This document shows, one piece after another, positions 46,475 through 53,929 of a stretch of 64,000 nt of DNA. The notes beneath the pieces are model-generated. The model saw only the letters and a list, made by a program, of their open reading frames with translations. It had not been told where the DNA came from and did not search any database. The stretch is from Candidatus Electrothrix aestuarii (GTDB lineage Bacteria > Desulfobacterota > Desulfobulbia > Desulfobulbales > Desulfobulbaceae): contig CP159373.1 in the NCBI GenBank assembly GCA_032595685.2, positions 641,001-705,000 of the forward strand, read 5' to 3'. The first letter of the stretch is position 1. Every line of letters starts with the position of its first letter. Position numbers and translations under genes: made by a program.

Positions 46475-46552
46475 GTCGGGGCAGGTTCCTGTGTCTGCCC
46501 GGTAGACAGGGACGAATACGGGAGGGGCGAACACAGAGGTTCGCCCCTACGG
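46475..46552 (+). repeat. Dispersed GTAGGGGCAG palindromic repeat, copy C
   Basis: This is the longest copy: GTCGGGGCAG, GTGTCTGCCCGGTAGACAGG, then an extra GGGAGGGGCGAACACAGAGG and the closing TTCGCCCCTACGG. The GGGGCGAA...TTCGCCCC arms give a second hairpin. It lies upstream of hsdM and of the small secreted protein gene, between divergent units. Confidence 0.72.
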
Positions 46553-46678
46553 CATCATTGGCGAAAAAGTTCCGCTTTTCGATCTGACAGGGCCTCGTTA
46601 TTCATTGCAGCGTATGCTACCATAAAGATAACAAAAGCAACAAAAACAATCATTTTCATTAACCGAAAGGAGAATGCC

Positions 46679-46942
46679 ATGAAAAAAATAAAAGGACTTA
46701 TCGCAGCATGTTTTTTGGTTCTGCTCTCTCTTGCCGTTACCTCCAACGCTCAGGCTGTCGGAGCAAAGGGCCAGTTCACCTGCTATAATTACTACAGGGT
46801 CTTTCCTATAGAAACCTCTGGAAATTATTGCAGTCAGGATGAGGCAGCGCAGGCTCTGTACAGAGATGCCCTTGCTTTTTGCTGGAATAAGGGAGGATTA
46901 TCGAGTTACAACGTGAACTACTTTTTTTATTATGGATATTGA
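46679..46942 (+). CDS. Small secreted protein, unknown
   Basis: This 87-residue protein starts with a classic signal peptide: MKKIKGLIAACFLVLLSLAV, with cleavage likely after NAQA near residue 26. The mature part (about 61 residues) has three cysteines and many tyrosines (TCYNYYRVFP, YNVNYFFYYGY). No family is recognised. An AAAGGAG site lies six bases before ATG, so translation is credible. It is flanked by dispersed repeats on both sides, which may mark mobile or recently rearranged DNA. An envelope or extracellular role is all that can be said. Confidence 0.65.
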   Translation: MKKIKGLIAACFLVLLSLAVTSNAQAVGAKGQFTCYNYYRVFPIETSGNYCSQDEAAQALYRDALAFCWNKGGLSSYNVNYFFYYGY

Positions 46943-47000
46943 GCCACGGCAAGAAACAGTTTTCTGCCCCGGCCTTGAAAGACCAGGCTCTTTTCAACAA

Positions 47001-47072
47001 CCCCTCCAGGACGATATTTTCCCTCAACCCCGGAGGGGCGACCGAAAATAGCCCACTGTTTTAACGGTGGGC
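47001..47072 (-). repeat. Dispersed repeat D, copy 2 (inverted)
   Basis: Read on the minus strand it begins GCCCACCGTTAAAACAGTGG and continues CTATTTTCGGTCGCCCCTCC, matching copy 1 at 43538-43618. Together the two copies bracket hsdS, hsdM and the small secreted gene in opposite orientation. Confidence 0.68.
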
Positions 47073-47210
47073 ATAGGGGCAGGAAAAAATCAAGGCCTTC
47101 CGGTACTGAGTATAATTCAAGGGATAAAGCGAGGTGGGGCGTTACAAGAGAGAAAAGAAGGACCTGTGGGACAAACGCTCAGGAAGCAAGGGCAGGAAAG
47201 CAGGAAAAGA

Positions 47211-47251
47211 GCAACGATCCTGGAAAGGAAATGAATAACCAGGATCGTTGC
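47211..47251 (-). terminator. Hairpin terminator of the small-protein operon
   Basis: Perfect 13-bp arms GCAACGATCCTGG / CCAGGATCGTTGC enclose a 15-base loop. On the minus strand the hairpin is followed by TCTTTTCCTGCTTTCC, pyrimidine-rich but not a pure T-run. It lies 42 bp past the last small gene, the right place for a terminator. Confidence 0.65.
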
Positions 47252-47292
47252 AGAGGAAGAAAAAAGAGGAGAAAAAGCGTATAAACGAAAAA

Positions 47293-47520
47293 TTAATGCT
47301 CTGTGAAGGAGGAGTACAAAGAGCATTTTTTCCAATCTACGGTATAGCTCATTCCGTAAATAATCTGCACCACGTCACAACCACATTGTCCAACACAAGA
47401 ACAGCATTCCGGCTCACCACACAGTTTGTGAGCATTCTGCTTCATCTTCAACTGGACATGTTTCTGGGTCAGAGGGCAATCGTACTCTTTTTTGATCACA
47501 GCTTGTGTATTCGTACTCAT
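47293..47520 (-). CDS. Small cysteine-rich protein, probable metal binder
   Basis: This 75-residue protein has eight cysteines, including EYDCPLTQK, LCGEPECCSCVGQCGCD and a closing DWKKCSLYS. This spacing suggests a bound metal, for example zinc or iron-sulfur, though no named family is matched. It is cytoplasmic, without signal or membrane segment. An AAGGAG site precedes ATG by eight bases. It is the last of three tiny genes in a row, each with a good ribosome site, so all three are probably real. A hairpin terminator follows. Confidence 0.65.
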   Translation of the reverse strand: MSTNTQAVIKKEYDCPLTQKHVQLKMKQNAHKLCGEPECCSCVGQCGCDVVQIIYGMSYTVDWKKCSLYSSFTEH

Positions 47521-47634
47521 GTTACCACTCCTTTCAGTGATTATTTTTCGTCAATTCTCATCACACTTGCATCTCAACTACTTTCTATCTAACCATACAA
47601 AGGTTCTCCCTGACAATGAGGCACTTGCCTCATT

Positions 47635-47829
47635 TTAACGGGCAAAACGCCCGAACCGTACGGGCAGCAGGGGAGAGGCCGCCAGCCCGGCATCATGTAT
47701 CACATTTTTAAACCAACCATTCTCATAAATTACACGAATTACAGTCATAGGATTTTTCACCCTTCTCAACAGGAAGCCAAAACATTTCAAGTTGCCATCT
47801 CCAGCTGTGCAGCAGGCGGATTTGGACAT
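47635..47829 (-). CDS. Small protein with cysteine pair, unknown
   Basis: This is a 64-residue basic protein starting MSKSACCTAGDGNLKCFGF, so three cysteines cluster at the N terminus. The rest reads as one helix (VKNPMTVIRVIYENGWF) and a basic tail. The ATG at 47829 has AAAGGA six bases upstream; the frame is open further upstream but without a site. It lies 34 bp after the first gene of the operon. No family is recognised. A role together with the cysteine-rich and membrane neighbours is plausible. Confidence 0.5.
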   Translation of the reverse strand: MSKSACCTAGDGNLKCFGFLLRRVKNPMTVIRVIYENGWFKNVIHDAGLAASPLLPVRFGRFAR

Positions 47830-47863
47830 AGAGTTCCTTTCAGCAGGCTTTTGCTCAGCCCCA

Positions 47864-48067
47864 TCATCGGAAGCTGGAGGACAAAAAGGGGATGCGTGCA
47901 TCATGCAGGAAAATCATTTCATCTCCTGTTGTCAGAAACAGAAAAGCGGCAACAAGGAAGGTCACAGAGAAGACACACATGAACAAGAGCAGGATGTACT
48001 CACCTGAATGCTCATGCAAGATGCTTTTGCCTATCTCTTTCGACTGGGTCATTTTGTCTCGTAACAT
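47864..48067 (-). CDS. Small single-pass membrane protein
   Basis: This 67-residue protein has a charged N terminus (MLRDKMTQSKEIGKSILHEH) and one long hydrophobic segment (YILLLFMCVFSVTFLVAAFL) at about residues 24-43, then a short outer tail. GAGGAGG lies seven bases before ATG, one of the best ribosome sites in the region. It is the first gene of the three-gene unit and is preceded by a 6-8-6 inverted repeat. Function is unknown; membrane anchoring of the two cysteine-bearing neighbours is one idea. Confidence 0.62.
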   Translation of the reverse strand: MLRDKMTQSKEIGKSILHEHSGEYILLLFMCVFSVTFLVAAFLFLTTGDEMIFLHDARIPFLSSSFR

Positions 48068-48121
48068 AATGGGCCTCCTCTATGTAAAATTTACGCATTG
48101 CTTATAAAGAATTGCCTTTTA

Positions 48122-48141
48122 CTGTATAGAGTTGCATACAG
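48122..48141. promoter_or_regulatory. Possible operator of the small-protein operon
   Basis: CTGTAT-agagttgc-ATACAG is a perfect 6-8-6 inverted repeat, 55 bp upstream of the first ATG, in the position of a promoter. It resembles a regulator binding site. It is not a LexA box, because the half-sites are four bases too far apart. Confidence 0.4.
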
Positions 48142-48257
48142 CATGCCTAGGGCCATAAACCAGCCCAGAAAATCAGCTCGCAAAAGCCACACACACACCA
48201 CGCCACCCTTTCTACGGCACAGAAAAAAGCCCCTATAATAGACAAATACATCCTCGG

Positions 48258-48301
48258 CCTTATCGACACCTTATCGACACCTTATCGACGCCTTACCGAC
48301 A
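48258..48301 (+). repeat. Four 11-bp tandem repeats
   Basis: Four head-to-tail copies of CCTTATCGACA occur: two perfect, the third ending G, the fourth CCTTACCGACA. One helical turn per unit would place bound proteins on one face of the DNA. It lies in about 600 bp without genes (48068-48675), where I otherwise see only a short CCACACTA-type triple repeat near 48445-48470. Confidence 0.75.
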
Positions 48302-48675
48302 TTCTTCTACCACGATGTTCCATTCCTTCTTCACATCCTCCAATTTCCCCCGCAAAAAAAAGAGCACGAGCTTGCTCCTGTGTACTCCTTACCCGAGCTT
48401 TACCAAAGCAGTATAAATAATTTAACGGACATAGCGAATCTCCACACTACCACGCTACCACACTACTTATGCCCCTTGAACAGCTTTTCCCTATACCTCC
48501 TGAAATACCGTTTGATAAAGCAGTGCAGAGCACCATTTCTCCTTTCCAACCCATACAAACGGATTGATATTTGACGCCCAGGAGATAACCGACTATTATT
48601 TATGCAGTGCATGCAGTTAACAGGAAGCAAAAAACCATTTTTTTCCAAAGAGAAATCATTAACACTGGGGTAGGA

Positions 48676-49413
48676 GTGAGTACCTTTACAGAACAAAAAG
48701 CTGTGGTCACCGGGGCCACCCGAGGTATTGGACGGGCAATTACAGAGGCCCTACTGGCACAAGGCGCAAGCGTTATCGGGCTGTACAGCGGCAATGCCCA
48801 GGCTGCCGAAGAATGCATGGCAAGCTGTCCTAGCCCTGAACGACTCCAGCTCCATAAGGTCGATGTGAGCAACTACCAAGCAGTGGAAGGCTTTTTCCAG
48901 CAGGTGGAAGAAGAATTTGATTCTATCGATATCCTGGTCAACAATGCAGGCATCCGCCGCGATGCCGCCTTAGCCATGATGCCGCAGCAGGATTGGAACC
49001 AGGTCATTGATATCAACCTGACCGGCGGCTATAACATGTGCAAATTCGCGGTCCAGCTGATGATGAAGCAAAAATACGGGCGCATCGTCTTTATCACCTC
49101 ACCTATGGGACATCTCGGTTTTGCAGGCCAGGCCAATTACTCTGCGTCCAAGGCGGGTCAGGTTGGGATGATGAAATCCCTGTCCAAAGAGGTTGCCAAG
49201 CGAAAAATCACGGTAAACTGTGTTTCTCCCGGTTTTATCGGTACCGATTTTCTCGACGACCTTAGTGATGAACAGATCAAGGCCTATAAAAAGATGGTCC
49301 CGGCCCGGCGCTTTGGCACACCTGAGGAAGTGGCTGATGCGGTTCTCTTTCTCGCTGGAAAGAATGCAGCCTATATTAATGGCTCAGTTCTGGAAGTAAC
49401 AGGAGGACTATAA
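48676..49413 (+). CDS. fabG: 3-oxoacyl-ACP reductase
   Basis: This short-chain dehydrogenase reduces 3-oxoacyl-ACP with NADPH. The GTG start at 48676 gives 245 residues, the normal FabG length; an upstream ATG at 48607 lacks a ribosome site. The motifs are VVTGATRGIGRAI (nucleotide binding), NNAGIRRD, and the catalytic Ser-Tyr-Lys as ITSPMG...ANYSASKAG. The C terminus GSVLEVTGGL is typical. It overlaps the dehydratase gene by one base (TAATG), forming an operon with fabZ- and fabI-like genes. It may serve a special lipid rather than bulk synthesis. Confidence 0.9.
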   Translation: MSTFTEQKAVVTGATRGIGRAITEALLAQGASVIGLYSGNAQAAEECMASCPSPERLQLHKVDVSNYQAVEGFFQQVEEEFDSIDILVNNAGIRRDAALAMMPQQDWNQVIDINLTGGYNMCKFAVQLMMKQKYGRIVFITSPMGHLGFAGQANYSASKAGQVGMMKSLSKEVAKRKITVNCVSPGFIGTDFLDDLSDEQIKAYKKMVPARRFGTPEEVADAVLFLAGKNAAYINGSVLEVTGGL

Positions 49414-49883
49414 TGGAAGCCACGCAAGAAGCGTCCCAAAGCAAAGAGCCGATGAACCAAGGGTTTATTGAGGAGCGCATCCCCCATCGCGCCCCCTTTC
49501 TCTGGCTTGACCGTATTCTGGAATTGGATGAAACAAGTATTCGGGCTGAAAAATTCATTTCCGAGGACCTCGACGTTTTTCAGGGGCATTATCCAGATTA
49601 CCCTATCATGCCAGGTGTTCTCCTCTGCGAGGCAATCTTCCAGGCCGGAGCCCTGCTGATCAGCGAAACCATGCGCGGCAAAGAGGAGATAAACGGCGTT
49701 CCAGTGCTGACCCGAATTCTCGGGGCAAAATTTAAGCGCGAGGTCGGTCCCGGCGACACCATTGAGCTTCAGGCTACGCTCAAGGAACGCGTTGGTCCGG
49801 CCTGGTTCATGAAAGGCAGCGTACGGATCAAAGGCAAAATTGCAGTACAGGTTGAATTTGCCTGTGCGTTAAAAGCAGAATAA
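49413..49883 (+). CDS. fabZ: 3-hydroxyacyl-ACP dehydratase (FabZ-like hotdog)
   Basis: This 156-residue hotdog-fold enzyme removes water from 3-hydroxyacyl-ACP. The family opening is [16 protein letters not shown]. The active-site His lies in [19 protein letters not shown], and the Glu in the same helix is the second catalytic residue. Canonical FabZ has GHFPG, here GHYPD, a mild change. The last third ([15 protein letters not shown]) is typical. It lies between fabG and fabI with a one-base overlap and a 13-bp gap. It could serve a polyketide- or specialised-lipid route. Confidence 0.86.
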   Translation: MEATQEASQSKEPMNQGFIEERIPHRAPFLWLDRILELDETSIRAEKFISEDLDVFQGHYPDYPIMPGVLLCEAIFQAGALLISETMRGKEEINGVPVLTRILGAKFKREVGPGDTIELQATLKERVGPAWFMKGSVRIKGKIAVQVEFACALKAE

Positions 49884-49896
49884 CCAGGACAAGCAC

Positions 49897-50697
49897 ATGG
49901 GTTTTCTTCAACTGGAAGGGAAAAAAATCGTTATTTTTGGGCTCGCCAACAGAAAGTCGGTAGCCTGTGCCATCGGCAAAGTCCTGGTGGAAGCCGGAGC
50001 AGAGCTCATTCATGTAGTACGGAGCGAGGAACGGGCCAAGGCCTGTCGCAAGCTCTTCCCGGACAGCCCGGTCTTTTGCTGCGATGTGGAAGAGGAAGAT
50101 AATATCATCCGGGTGCGTGATGAGATCGCGGAACAGGTCGGTGGCCCGCTGGCAGGCATTGTCCATTCCATCGCCTTTGCCAATTACTCGGAAGGCCTGA
50201 AGCCCTTTCACGGCACCTTAAAGAAAGACTTTCTCCAGGCAGTGAACATCTCCTGCTTCTCCTTCATCTCCATAGCCAACCATTTTAAAGACCTGTTGGC
50301 CCCGGACGCCTCCCTGATCACCATCTCCATTTCCACCACCCGGATGGCAGCGGAAAACTACGGCTATATGGCACCGGTCAAGGCGGCCCTGGATTCTTCC
50401 CTCTGCTTTCTGGCCAAATCTTTTTCCGCCTTTTCTCAGGTCCGCTTTAATGCGGTCAATCCCAGCCTGCTCAAGACCTCAGCCTCGGCTGGTATCCCCG
50501 GTTATATTGATTCCTACCTCTTTGCCGAGCAGGCAATTCCGCGCAAAAAAGCCCTAAAAACCAGCGAGGTTGCTAACACCGCCGCCTTTCTCCTCTCTGA
50601 ACGTTCTTCCGGGATCAATGGTCAGACTATTGTGGTGGATGCAGGCATGAGTTCAAACTATTTTGACAAAGACATTATCAGCAAGGTGGTCAGCTAA
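49897..50697 (+). CDS. fabI: Enoyl-ACP reductase (FabI-like)
   Basis: This 266-residue SDR reduces the enoyl-ACP double bond. It has [20 protein letters not shown] (the FabI form of the glycine motif), then VHSIAFANY, and a Tyr-x6-Lys as [15 protein letters not shown], which is FabI-specific. C-terminal [12 protein letters not shown] is also normal. With the two preceding genes it completes reduction-dehydration-reduction, but no ketosynthase or ACP gene is present here. AGGA precedes ATG by seven bases. Confidence 0.86.
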   Translation: MGFLQLEGKKIVIFGLANRKSVACAIGKVLVEAGAELIHVVRSEERAKACRKLFPDSPVFCCDVEEEDNIIRVRDEIAEQVGGPLAGIVHSIAFANYSEGLKPFHGTLKKDFLQAVNISCFSFISIANHFKDLLAPDASLITISISTTRMAAENYGYMAPVKAALDSSLCFLAKSFSAFSQVRFNAVNPSLLKTSASAGIPGYIDSYLFAEQAIPRKKALKTSEVANTAAFLLSERSSGINGQTIVVDAGMSSNYFDKDIISKVVS

Positions 50698-50972
50698 TGG
50701 CTACGGGAAAACAAAATTTTCTGTCCCGCCTCCTGGGCATGGCCCGGCATACAGTTGGCGTATTTCGGGCAAAAGAGACCCCGTTCTACGTCAAAATCAT
50801 CCTGGGACTCGGTCTGATCTATATTGCTTCCCCCTGGGATCTTCTCCCGGAAGCCGTACCGATCCTTGGCATTCTGGATGATTTTACCTTGGCGGCCCTA
50901 CTCATTGCCTGGGCAAATGGCTTTCGCTTGCCTGATAATAATAATGATGATGTTGGCGATGATAATAAATAA
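50697..50972 (+). CDS. DUF1232 (YkvA-like) membrane protein
   Basis: This 91-residue protein contains the DUF1232 core: FYVKIILGLGLIYIASPWDL, followed by PILGILDDFTLAALLIAWA. The hydrophobic part suggests two membrane-embedded helices around residues 32-48 and 57-77. The tail is asparagine/aspartate-rich. Its function is not known. It overlaps fabI by one base, so it is part of the same operon; a membrane role in the lipid made there is possible. Confidence 0.88.
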   Translation: MATGKQNFLSRLLGMARHTVGVFRAKETPFYVKIILGLGLIYIASPWDLLPEAVPILGILDDFTLAALLIAWANGFRLPDNNNDDVGDDNK

Positions 50973-50981
50973 AACAGCAAG

Positions 50982-51009
50982 GTAGGGGGACGGCGCCCTG
51001 TCCCCCTAC
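50982..51009. terminator. Hairpin after fab operon
   Basis: GTAGGGGGACGG and CCTGTCCCCCTAC form a near-perfect palindrome of about 28 bp, close in sequence to the GTAGGGGCA repeats elsewhere. It lies 10 bp after the DUF1232 stop and may end the operon transcript. A T-run is lacking, so the terminator role is inferred from position. Confidence 0.5.
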
Positions 51010-51091
51010 TGAAATCGCGATATTTCAAGGCAGGAGGCAGGCTCCAGGACAGGCAGAGGGGCCTTCTCCCCTACGACACTACGAAAAAAAA

Positions 51092-51673
51092 ATGCTCACA
51101 GCGCTCCAGAAAAAAATCCTGCTCCGCCTGGCGCGGCAGACCATCGAAAAAGAACTTGGTCAGGAGGCAAGCGATCCTGTGACAGCGGAAGAGCTGGACG
51201 ACCCTGAACTCCGCCAGCATCACGGTGTTTTTGTCACCCTGAATCTGGATGGCATGCTCCGGGGCTGTATAGGCAGCCTACTCGGACTGGAGCCACTCAT
51301 AGCCGGAGTACGCCGCCATGCCATTAATGCGGCCCTGCGGGATAATCGTTTCCCCCTGCTCACCGTAAACGAACTGGCAGAGGTGCTTATAGAAATTTCT
51401 ATCCTCACCCCTCCCAAAAATCTGGAGTATACTGACAGCATAGATCTGGTCAGCCGCTTACAACCCGGTGTTGACGGAGTGATCCTCAAGGTACCCGCTG
51501 GTGCGGGAGCAACCTTTCTTCCCCAGGTATGGGAACAACTCCCGGAACCCGAGACCTTTCTCCGCCACCTCTGTATCAAGGCGGGACTTCCTGCGGATAG
51601 TTGGCAACACGGGGACCTCACGGTGCAGACCTATCAGGCCCATCATTTTGACGAACGAAAAATCTCACCATAA
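51092..51673 (+). CDS. AMMECR1 domain protein (AmmeMemoRadiSam system A-type)
   Basis: This 193-residue protein has the AMMECR1 signature LRGCIGSLLGLEPL at about residues 54-67, preceded by HHGVFVTL and followed by RDNRFPLLTVNEL and EISILTPPK. Many bacteria encode it with a Memo-like protein and a radical-SAM enzyme; neither partner is adjacent here. The biochemical role remains open, though an RNA- or nucleotide-linked redox function has been suggested. It is followed after 2 bp by a cysteine-cluster protein gene, so they probably share a transcript. Confidence 0.92.
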   Translation: MLTALQKKILLRLARQTIEKELGQEASDPVTAEELDDPELRQHHGVFVTLNLDGMLRGCIGSLLGLEPLIAGVRRHAINAALRDNRFPLLTVNELAEVLIEISILTPPKNLEYTDSIDLVSRLQPGVDGVILKVPAGAGATFLPQVWEQLPEPETFLRHLCIKAGLPADSWQHGDLTVQTYQAHHFDERKISP

Positions 51674-51675
51674 TC

Positions 51676-52305
51676 ATGAAGAAAATAACTCTCTCCCCGC
51701 AACTGACCACGGAAATTGAAGCAATCTATCAGGCCATGCAGGAAGGATACGAGCAGGTCGCCAGCCAAGTCGGGCTGACCTGCGCTGACTGCCCGGATAA
51801 TTGCTGTGACTCCTATTTTCTCCATCACACCTACAGCGAATGGGCCTACCTCTGGCAGGGGCTTGGTCAACTGAATAGCGAAGAGCTTGCAGATATTACA
51901 GAGCGAGCAAAAGCATATATTGCACAATGCGCTGAGCCATTGGCTCAAGGCAGGCTTCCCCAAATTATGTGCCCACTCCTCAATGAGAAGGGACTTTGCA
52001 GCCTGTATCAACACCGCATGCTGGTCTGCCGGATGCACGGAATTCCAGCCACTGTCACCAGACCGGATGGACAGCCCATGCGCTTTCCTGGCTGCTTCCG
52101 TTGTCAGGAAATCGTGAGAGAAAAATACAGCCCGGAAAACGAAGCACCGGCCATGAACCGCACCCAGCTCTTCCGCCAACTGGCCGCCTTGGAATCCCAC
52201 CTTCTTGAGGAACGACGTCACCTCTACCCCAAGGTCAAGAAAACCATTGCGGAAATGATCGTTGAAGGGCCTCCGGCAGTGCCCCTCCCCCATTGTGAAC
52301 GATAA
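51676..52305 (+). CDS. YkgJ-like cysteine-cluster protein
   Basis: This 209-residue protein has a Cys-x2-Cys-x3-Cys-Cys cluster (CADCPDNCC) at residues 36-44, and later CPLLNEKGLCSLYQHRMLVC. This is the pattern of YkgJ/CxxCxxCC proteins, thought to bind zinc or an iron-sulfur cluster. The N terminus is helical and lacks a signal. The function of the family is unclear. Immediate coupling to AMMECR1 and 68 bp to bioB suggest a shared transcript. Confidence 0.78.
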   Translation: MKKITLSPQLTTEIEAIYQAMQEGYEQVASQVGLTCADCPDNCCDSYFLHHTYSEWAYLWQGLGQLNSEELADITERAKAYIAQCAEPLAQGRLPQIMCPLLNEKGLCSLYQHRMLVCRMHGIPATVTRPDGQPMRFPGCFRCQEIVREKYSPENEAPAMNRTQLFRQLAALESHLLEERRHLYPKVKKTIAEMIVEGPPAVPLPHCER

Positions 52306-52373
52306 AGTGAACGATAAACCGGTGCAAAACGAGACGAGTAGCGAGACCATTATTCCTACGATGGAGCGAGCCA

Positions 52374-53342
52374 ATGAAACCAGATGACTCTCCACAAAAA
52401 ATCGCAGAAGAGATCATAGCCGGAGCAAGCATTGATCATGCAACAGCCTGCACGCTGGCCCGTTCTGAGGATCAGGCAGCTGTCTGGGCTGCTGCTGATG
52501 AGCTCCGTCGTTACTTCATGGGCAATCGCTTTCATCTCTGCTCTATCATCAATGCCCGGAGCGGCAACTGCTCAGAGAACTGCCGTTTCTGCGCCCAATC
52601 AGCTCGCTATCAAACCGGAGCAGCTATTTACGATCTGATCAACAGCGACCAAGCTATTAAGATCGCCCTGGATAACGAGGCCCACGGAGTTCATCGACTT
52701 TCTCTGGTCACCAGTGGCCATTCCATCGACAAAGAAGCTTGGGAAGAATTATCCAAGCTCTATGCCCAAATCAACGAAAAGACCTCGATGGAACTCTGCG
52801 CCTCGATGGGGTTCCTGGATCGTGAGCAGGCGGAACAGCTGGCAGAGGCCGGGATCACCCGCTATCATTGCAATCTGGAAACCAATGAGAAGCGTTTTCC
52901 TGAGATTTGCACCACCCATAGCTGGCATGACAAAATCGACACCCTGGTTATTGCAGCGGAAGCGGGCATGTCAGTTTGTTCCGGTGGAATCATCGGCATG
53001 GGAGAAACCATGAAGGACCGGATAGAACTGGCCTTTGAACTCTGGGAAATCGGGGTACAGTCCATTCCCATCAATATCCTGACGCCTATTGCAGGTACCC
53101 CTCTTGCCGAGTTTGAGCCACTTCCTGCCGAAGAAATCCTGACCACCATCGCCCTGTTCCGCTTTATCAACCCGGATGCGGTGATCCGTATTGCCGGAGG
53201 CAGGCAGCAGCTCGGCAAGGAGCAATATCGTTGCTTTGCTGCCGGGGCCAATGGAGCCATTGTCGGAAATTACCTCACCACGACCGGAAGCTCCATTGCC
53301 GAGGACCTTGAGGCCTTAAAAAAGATGGGGTTTACGGTGTAG
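52374..53342 (+). CDS. bioB: Biotin synthase
   Basis: This 322-residue radical-SAM enzyme inserts sulfur into dethiobiotin. The cluster motif CSENCRFCAQSARY at about residues 63-76 holds the three cysteines for the [4Fe-4S]-SAM site in CxxxCxxC form. HLCSIINARSGNC precedes it, and YHCNLETNEKRFP and IPINILTPIAGTPL follow. The catalytic arginine is in the final IRIAGGRQQLG, a [2Fe-2S] ligand in BioB. GGAG precedes ATG by eight bases. No other biotin gene is nearby, so the pathway is split. Confidence 0.94.
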   Translation: MKPDDSPQKIAEEIIAGASIDHATACTLARSEDQAAVWAAADELRRYFMGNRFHLCSIINARSGNCSENCRFCAQSARYQTGAAIYDLINSDQAIKIALDNEAHGVHRLSLVTSGHSIDKEAWEELSKLYAQINEKTSMELCASMGFLDREQAEQLAEAGITRYHCNLETNEKRFPEICTTHSWHDKIDTLVIAAEAGMSVCSGGIIGMGETMKDRIELAFELWEIGVQSIPINILTPIAGTPLAEFEPLPAEEILTTIALFRFINPDAVIRIAGGRQQLGKEQYRCFAAGANGAIVGNYLTTTGSSIAEDLEALKKMGFTV

Positions 53343-53363
53343 CTATCGGTAACAACTCAATAC

Positions 53364-53542
53364 GGGAGCATTCCCTGATTATTAATCGCTGAATAAATAC
53401 CTGTAAAACCATTCGCTGCATCGGCCAAAAAAACTACCAGAGCGTAGTGTTTCCCTGTTTTTCAAATCAAAATCTATATATTGTTTTAATATTTACAGCT
53501 AGTTATCATGAATGATAAAATTAATAAATAGGGAATGTTCCC
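53364..53542. mobile_element. 179-bp MITE with 9-bp target duplication
   Basis: The ends form 23-bp terminal inverted repeats, starting GGGAGCATTCCCT and, on the other strand, GGGAACATTCCCT, with about 19 matches over 23. The element is flanked by a perfect direct repeat ACTCAATAC at 53355-53363 and 53543-53551. It encodes no transposase, so it depends on one elsewhere. It inserted 21 bp past the bioB stop. A 9-bp duplication fits several IS families; I do not assign one. Confidence 0.88.
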
Positions 53543-53551
53543 ACTCAATAC

Positions 53552-53929
53552 TACAGCCCTTCCTCTTAGCCGATTATATTGGGGACATGTTACTCTTTAT
53601 TCCAGTCAACAGAAACTCCTTCGAAAACAATACGGAAGACCTATTTCCAGTATCACTGATGCTCTGATCAAATATACAAAAAAACGAACAGTTAAACATC
53701 AGAAGATTATTCACTAAAACTCAGAAAAAGAACATTTTCTTTGGTTCTTTCTAACATAAGCCGCTCTACAGGCTTCCCTTTCCACCTTTTTTCATCCAAA
53801 ATACCTTGCACTCACGAATCTTATTTTGTAAACAAAACTGATCAACAAGTCCGCCTAAAAGGCGTTTTCTCCCTTCCCTTTTATTGATATTTAATTTCAA
53901 AGATCTACAATAAACATGTAAAATTCGGC
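53552..53929. other. Non-coding leader of AT-rich island
   Basis: The 378 bp between the MITE flank and the alarmone synthetase gene contain short frames without ribosome sites. Composition shifts from mixed to strongly AT-rich across this stretch. The promoter for the next gene lies at its end. Confidence 0.5.
53884..53911 (+). promoter_or_regulatory. Promoter of the alarmone synthetase unit
   Basis: TTGATA (53884-53889) and TACAAT (53906-53911) with a 16-base spacer are a good sigma-70 match. The transcript would start at about 53918, giving a leader of about 12 bases before ATG and no clear ribosome site. The AT-rich background raises the chance of a false match. Confidence 0.5.

Noticed and set aside
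46555-46653. Small minus-strand frame MKMIVFVAFVIFMVAYAAMN with a signal-like start
   Set aside because: The upstream sequence is the complement of a ribosome site and no Shine-Dalgarno exists; it is divergent-region noise next to a real small gene.
47117-47335. 72-codon minus-strand frame overlapping the end of the cysteine-rich gene
   Set aside because: It overlaps that gene and runs through the terminator hairpin; ribosome site is poor.
48122-48141. LexA (SOS) box
   Set aside because: The half-sites CTGTAT and ATACAG are 8 bases apart; LexA needs CTG-N10-CAG, so the spacing is wrong.
48258-48301. CRISPR array
   Set aside because: Units are 11 bp with no spacers between them, and no cas gene lies in the window.
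53535-53717. 60-codon frame after the MITE
   Set aside because: It starts inside the MITE end, has no ribosome site and no recognisable product.
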